From NCBI GenBank assembly GCA_937925645.1, contig CALAMB010000130.1, positions 1 through 7,111 of the forward strand: DNA of 7,111 bases, read 5' to 3'. Below, in pieces: positions 4,287 through 7,111 of the stretch. The stretch's first letter is position 1, and the number at the start of each line of letters is the position of its first letter. A program made the position numbers and the translations under genes. Source of the stretch: an uncultured Acidobacteriota bacterium (lineage in GTDB: Bacteria; Acidobacteriota; JAAYUB01). A model generated the notes under the pieces. The model had not been told where the DNA came from. It ran no database searches and saw only the letters and a program-made list of their open reading frames with translations.

Positions 4287-6197
4287 TCAGTCCACCGAGG
4301 CATTCGCGGGCGACAGCCAGATCACCTCGTAAGGTTGCAGGGCGATCCGCAATTCCCCGGCCGTCGCGTCGAACGTCCGGCCGCTGATCAGGTCGCGCCA
4401 GCGGGACGCGTCGATCCCCGTCTGGGACAGGGGCACCGTCACCACTCCCGCCCGGTTGGCCACGTGGGTCATGGCCAGAACCTGCCGATCCCCTTCGGGG
4501 GACGTCCGCAGGACCGCGAACACCCGGGGTGACACCGACAGCACCCGTTGCGCTCCCTGCGGATGGAACGCCCGCTCCCGGGTTCGGGTCAGGTTCAGCG
4601 CCGGCCAATGCCGCGCCAGCAGCGCCTGCTTCGATTCCGGCTGCATCAGGCACCCGCCGATCTGCCGCATGTCGATCACGGCCCGGTTCACGTCCCGCTT
4701 GACCCCCGTCCGGCGGACCAGCTCGTGGTCATTGGCGCTGCCAACGGCTCCGTGAACGTAAATGCCGGGCACGCCCTGGAGGACAAGGGCGATGCTCCGC
4801 GACGCGAGGTAGCGGCGGACCTGCAGGTCCATGCGCTCCCGATTCCGGTCGCCGTTCAGGGCGCTCCACCACGTCGTGTTGATTTCGTACGGTTCCTCGG
4901 TTTTTTCCGCGGTCATCTTGTAGGAGACGTACGCCCCGTTTTCACCGGCCCGGCGGATGATGTGGGCGATCTCCTCCGGCGGGAGGATTTCCTTCACGCC
5001 CATGAGCCCGACGCCGTCGTGGGTGTCCAGGATGTTGAAAAAGGTGGCGGTATCCGACGGATTGCGCACTTCGTGCGCCCAACGGGACAGGGCGGTCGCG
5101 TCCTCCCGGTAGAAGGCGTGGAGGACCATCGGCGGCAGGGCGAAGTTGTACACCATGTGCGCCTCGTCCTGCCCGTTGCCGAAATAGGAGATGTTGTCCC
5201 GGTGGGGCACGTTCGTTTCCGTGAGCAGGGCGACTCCGGGGGCCACCACGCCCAGCGCGTCCCGCAGCAACTTGACGATCTCGTGGGTTTCCGGCAGATG
5301 CACGCACTCCGTACCCGGTTCCGCCCAGATGTAGGTGACGGCGTCGAGCCGGAGGATGTCGGCCCCGTTGCGAACATAGTGCAACAGGCCGTCGAGGACG
5401 CGCAAGAGCACGGCGGGGTTTCTGAAATTGAGGTCGATCTGGTCTTCGGAAAAGGTGGTCCAGACGTATTTGGGACCGCGGTAGGTGTCAAACCGGGTCA
5501 GGATGTCGGAGGTCCGTGGCCGGAAGATCTTTTGGCGCTGATCCGCCGTCAGCTCCTCCGGAGAGTCGTAGGCGATAAAGAAATCCTGATAGAACGGATT
5601 GCCGTTCAGGAAGTTCCGGAACATCCGACTGCGGGACGAACAGTGGTTGAGCACCCCGTCGAACATCAGGGCGTAATCCAGGCCCAGGCTCCGGACGTCG
5701 TCCCACGTGCCCAGTTTCGGATCGACGCGGGAGAAGTCCACCACCGCGAAACCCCGGTCCGAGGAGTAGGGAAAGAAGGGGAGCAGATGAATCGTGTTGA
5801 CCGCGCCCCGATTCAGGGCGGTGATGAACTCGTGCAGGATGGCCATGGGGGAGGCGCCCGCCGCCCCGCCCACCATGTCGCCGTAGGTGATGAGCGCCAG
5901 GTCTTTCTCCGTGAACCGCTCGCGTGGATCGATGGTCTGCTCCGCCTCGACGAGGGCGGCGGGCTTGTGGGCGTAGTGCACCCGCAGAATCCGTTCCAGC
6001 TCGGGCATGGCTTGTCGGGCCGCCGCTTCGCCATAGAGGAAGCGCAATCGCCGGAACATCCGGTCCCGATCCGCCGGCGGGATTTCCAACAGGGGCTGCG
6101 AATAGTCCGGATCTTCCCGATAGGAGATCCGCGCCCACGCCGGCGTCTGGTGTGCGTCGGGCGCCGGCCGCCGGGTCATCTCTTCGGGCTGGTTCAT
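4287..6197 (-). CDS. GH13_18 sucrose-phosphorylase-like enzyme, possibly glucosylglycerate phosphorylase
   Basis: This 636-residue protein is a GH13 (beta/alpha)8 enzyme of the sucrose phosphorylase subfamily, which splits an alpha-glucoside with phosphate to give alpha-glucose 1-phosphate. Visible motifs are 'NTIHLLPFFPYSSDRGFAVV' (134-153), 'MFDGVLNH' (178-185), 'ILRLDAV' (281-287) with nucleophile Asp285, 'LLTETN' (324-329) with acid/base Glu327, and 'NILDTHDGVGL' (388-398) with stabiliser Asp394. 'EPGTECVHLPETH' (293-305) is closer to the glucosylglycerate-phosphorylase type than to bifidobacterial sucrose phosphorylase, but the donor is not proven. It is longer than typical sucrose phosphorylases (about 500 residues), with about 100 extra N-terminal residues before the barrel. 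No signal peptide is seen, so it acts in the cytoplasm. The ATG at 6197 follows AGGAGGTGA with ideal spacing, which excludes the longer open frame running upstream through priA. It lies 56 bases after priA on the same strand. Confidence 0.9.
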   Translation of the reverse strand: MNQPEEMTRRPAPDAHQTPAWARISYREDPDYSQPLLEIPPADRDRMFRRLRFLYGEAAARQAMPELERILRVHYAHKPAALVEAEQTIDPRERFTEKDLALITYGDMVGGAAGASPMAILHEFITALNRGAVNTIHLLPFFPYSSDRGFAVVDFSRVDPKLGTWDDVRSLGLDYALMFDGVLNHCSSRSRMFRNFLNGNPFYQDFFIAYDSPEELTADQRQKIFRPRTSDILTRFDTYRGPKYVWTTFSEDQIDLNFRNPAVLLRVLDGLLHYVRNGADILRLDAVTYIWAEPGTECVHLPETHEIVKLLRDALGVVAPGVALLTETNVPHRDNISYFGNGQDEAHMVYNFALPPMVLHAFYREDATALSRWAHEVRNPSDTATFFNILDTHDGVGLMGVKEILPPEEIAHIIRRAGENGAYVSYKMTAEKTEEPYEINTTWWSALNGDRNRERMDLQVRRYLASRSIALVLQGVPGIYVHGAVGSANDHELVRRTGVKRDVNRAVIDMRQIGGCLMQPESKQALLARHWPALNLTRTRERAFHPQGAQRVLSVSPRVFAVLRTSPEGDRQVLAMTHVANRAGVVTVPLSQTGIDASRWRDLISGRTFDATAGELRIALQPYEVIWLSPANASVD

Positions 6198-6201
6198 GAA
6201 G

Positions 6202-6210
6202 TCACCTCCT
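6202..6210 (-). promoter_or_regulatory. Strong ribosome binding site of the GH13 gene
   Basis: AGGAGGTGA on the minus strand, a near-perfect complement to the 16S rRNA tail, has its AGGAGG core seven bases before the ATG at 6197. It sets the start of the GH13 gene and argues against the longer in-frame extension that overlaps priA. Confidence 0.85.
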
Positions 6211-6253
6211 GAATCCGTGACGGGGTCCGCCGCCGCCTGCCGCGGCCAGCCGA

Positions 6254-7111
6254 TCAGAGCAGGTCCAGCGGATCGATGTCCACGGCGATCTGGGCGAAGG
6301 GGAGACGGGCGTCGAGGCAGCGGCGGCGGAAATCGAGGAGCACCTCGGGCAGACCGTCCGTCGCCAGGCACCGCACCAGCAAACTCCAGCGGTAGTCGTC
6401 CTTGATTTTCTCCAGCAGCGCCGGCACGGGCCCCTGCACCCGCAGCGCCGCCGCCAGCCCCCGCTCGGCGATGGCCGCCCGCAGGTGCTCGCCCGCGCCC
6501 CGGGCGATCGCCTCGGCTTTCTCCCGCCGCTTGTCCTTCACCGCGAGGAACACCAGGCGCGCCACGGGCGGGAAGTGGAGCCGGCGCCGGAACTCCATCT
6601 CCTGGCGGTAGAACGCCGGGTAGTCCTGTTGCCGTGCCAGCCGGACGGCGTAGTGGTTCGGGTAGTAGGTCTGGATGTACACCCGGCCCGGCGTGTCGCC
6701 GCGGCCGCTGCGGCCGGCCACCTGGGTGAGCAGCTGGAAGGTCCGCTCGGCGGAGCGGAAGTCGGGGATGCGCAGGCTGGTGTCGGTGGAGAGCACCACC
6801 ACCAGCGTCACCGCCGGGAAATCGTGCCCCTTGGCGATCATCTGGGTGCCCACCAGCAGGTCGATCTCGCGCCGCTCGAACCGGTCGAGGATCTCCTTCA
6901 TGCTCCCCTTCTGGCGGGTGGTGTCCCGGTCGAAGCGGACCACCCGCCGCCCCGGGAACCGCTCGCGGAACACTTCCACCAGTTTCTCGGTGCCCAGGCC
7001 CAGCAGGAACAGGTGGCCGCTCCCGCACGCCGGGCAGGCGTCGGGCACCGGCCGGATGAAGCCGCAGTAGTGGCACATGAGCTGCCGCTCCGCCTGGTGG
7101 AAGGTCATGGC
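6254..7111 (-). CDS. priA: Primosomal protein N' (PriA helicase), C-terminal part, 5'-truncated by window
   Basis: The frame is open to the window edge at 7111 and stops at 6254, giving 285 codons. The N-terminal DNA-binding domain and Walker motifs lie outside. Visible parts, numbered from the Met at 7108: a zinc-binding pair 'CHYC' (12-15) and 'CPAC' (25-28), 'GTEKLVEVF' (39-47), helicase motif V 'LLVGTQMIAKGHDFP' (84-98), 'PDFRSAERTFQLLTQVAGRS' (115-134) with motif VI, then the C-terminal domain ending 'VDIDPLDLL'. PriA reloads the replicative helicase at collapsed replication forks, unwinding 3' to 5' with ATP. All expected C-terminal parts are present and the gene looks intact. The Met at 7108 is internal: conserved zinc-domain sequence should continue upstream. 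The GH13 gene follows after 56 bases with no evident terminator between. Confidence 0.95.
   Translation of the reverse strand, partial: AMTFHQAERQLMCHYCGFIRPVPDACPACGSGHLFLLGLGTEKLVEVFRERFPGRRVVRFDRDTTRQKGSMKEILDRFERREIDLLVGTQMIAKGHDFPAVTLVVVLSTDTSLRIPDFRSAERTFQLLTQVAGRSGRGDTPGRVYIQTYYPNHYAVRLARQQDYPAFYRQEMEFRRRLHFPPVARLVFLAVKDKRREKAEAIARGAGEHLRAAIAERGLAAALRVQGPVPALLEKIKDDYRWSLLVRCLATDGLPEVLLDFRRRCLDARLPFAQIAVDIDPLDLL

Noticed and set aside
4548..6212. 554-residue open frame on the plus strand
   Set aside because: It is antisense to the GH13 gene, whose motifs and ribosome binding site are clear; the plus-strand product shows no known domain and is typical of high-GC shadow frames.
6198..7076. 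Upstream extension of the GH13 frame giving a 929-residue fusion protein
   Set aside because: The extra 293 codons read a different frame of the priA gene, are Pro/Arg/Gly-rich low-complexity text, and a perfect AGGAGGTGA sets the start at 6197.

Overview
The window is GC-rich bacterial chromosome. It has almost no overlap-free waste inside its two gene blocks and strong AGGAGG-type ribosome binding sites. There is no rRNA, tRNA, CRISPR array or insertion sequence. Gene content fits a high-GC member of the Acidobacteriota or the former Deltaproteobacteria, but that is an impression from protein style, not proof.

Left block (1-3527, plus strand): this reads as a compact operon for a ribosomally made, post-translationally modified peptide (RiPP). 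In order it holds the C-terminal end of a gingipain-type C25 cysteine peptidase, a PqqD-like peptide-binding protein, a radical SAM/SPASM maturase, a 58-residue precursor peptide, an HPr-kinase-like P-loop protein, and an S26-type serine peptidase. The precursor starts at a GTG at 1676, three bases after the maturase stop and behind a good ribosome binding site. The proposed flow is that PqqD binds the leader of the precursor, the radical SAM enzyme crosslinks or otherwise modifies the Cys-containing C-terminal part, and one or both peptidases remove the leader. The kinase-like protein has an unknown role. It recalls the 'SynChlorMet' cassettes (PqqD, PqqE-like radical SAM enzymes and an HprK-like protein), but here there is one radical SAM enzyme, two peptidases and a visible precursor candidate. 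No exporter is seen, and the operon probably begins upstream of the window.

Right block (3508-7111, minus strand): priA (replication-restart helicase, 5' end cut by the window edge) is followed by a GH13_18 sucrose-phosphorylase-like enzyme, then a 335-base intergenic stretch rich in hairpins, then a small secreted helical protein of unknown function. That last gene converges on the S26 peptidase gene, and the two coding ends overlap by 20 bases inside an 8-bp inverted repeat.

The main point of interest is the RiPP locus. Also notable are a sharp GC drop that starts inside the maturase gene and runs through the precursor, the dibasic GC-K-R junction in the precursor beside a gingipain-type protease gene, and the Ser/His (not Ser/Lys) form of the S26 peptidase.
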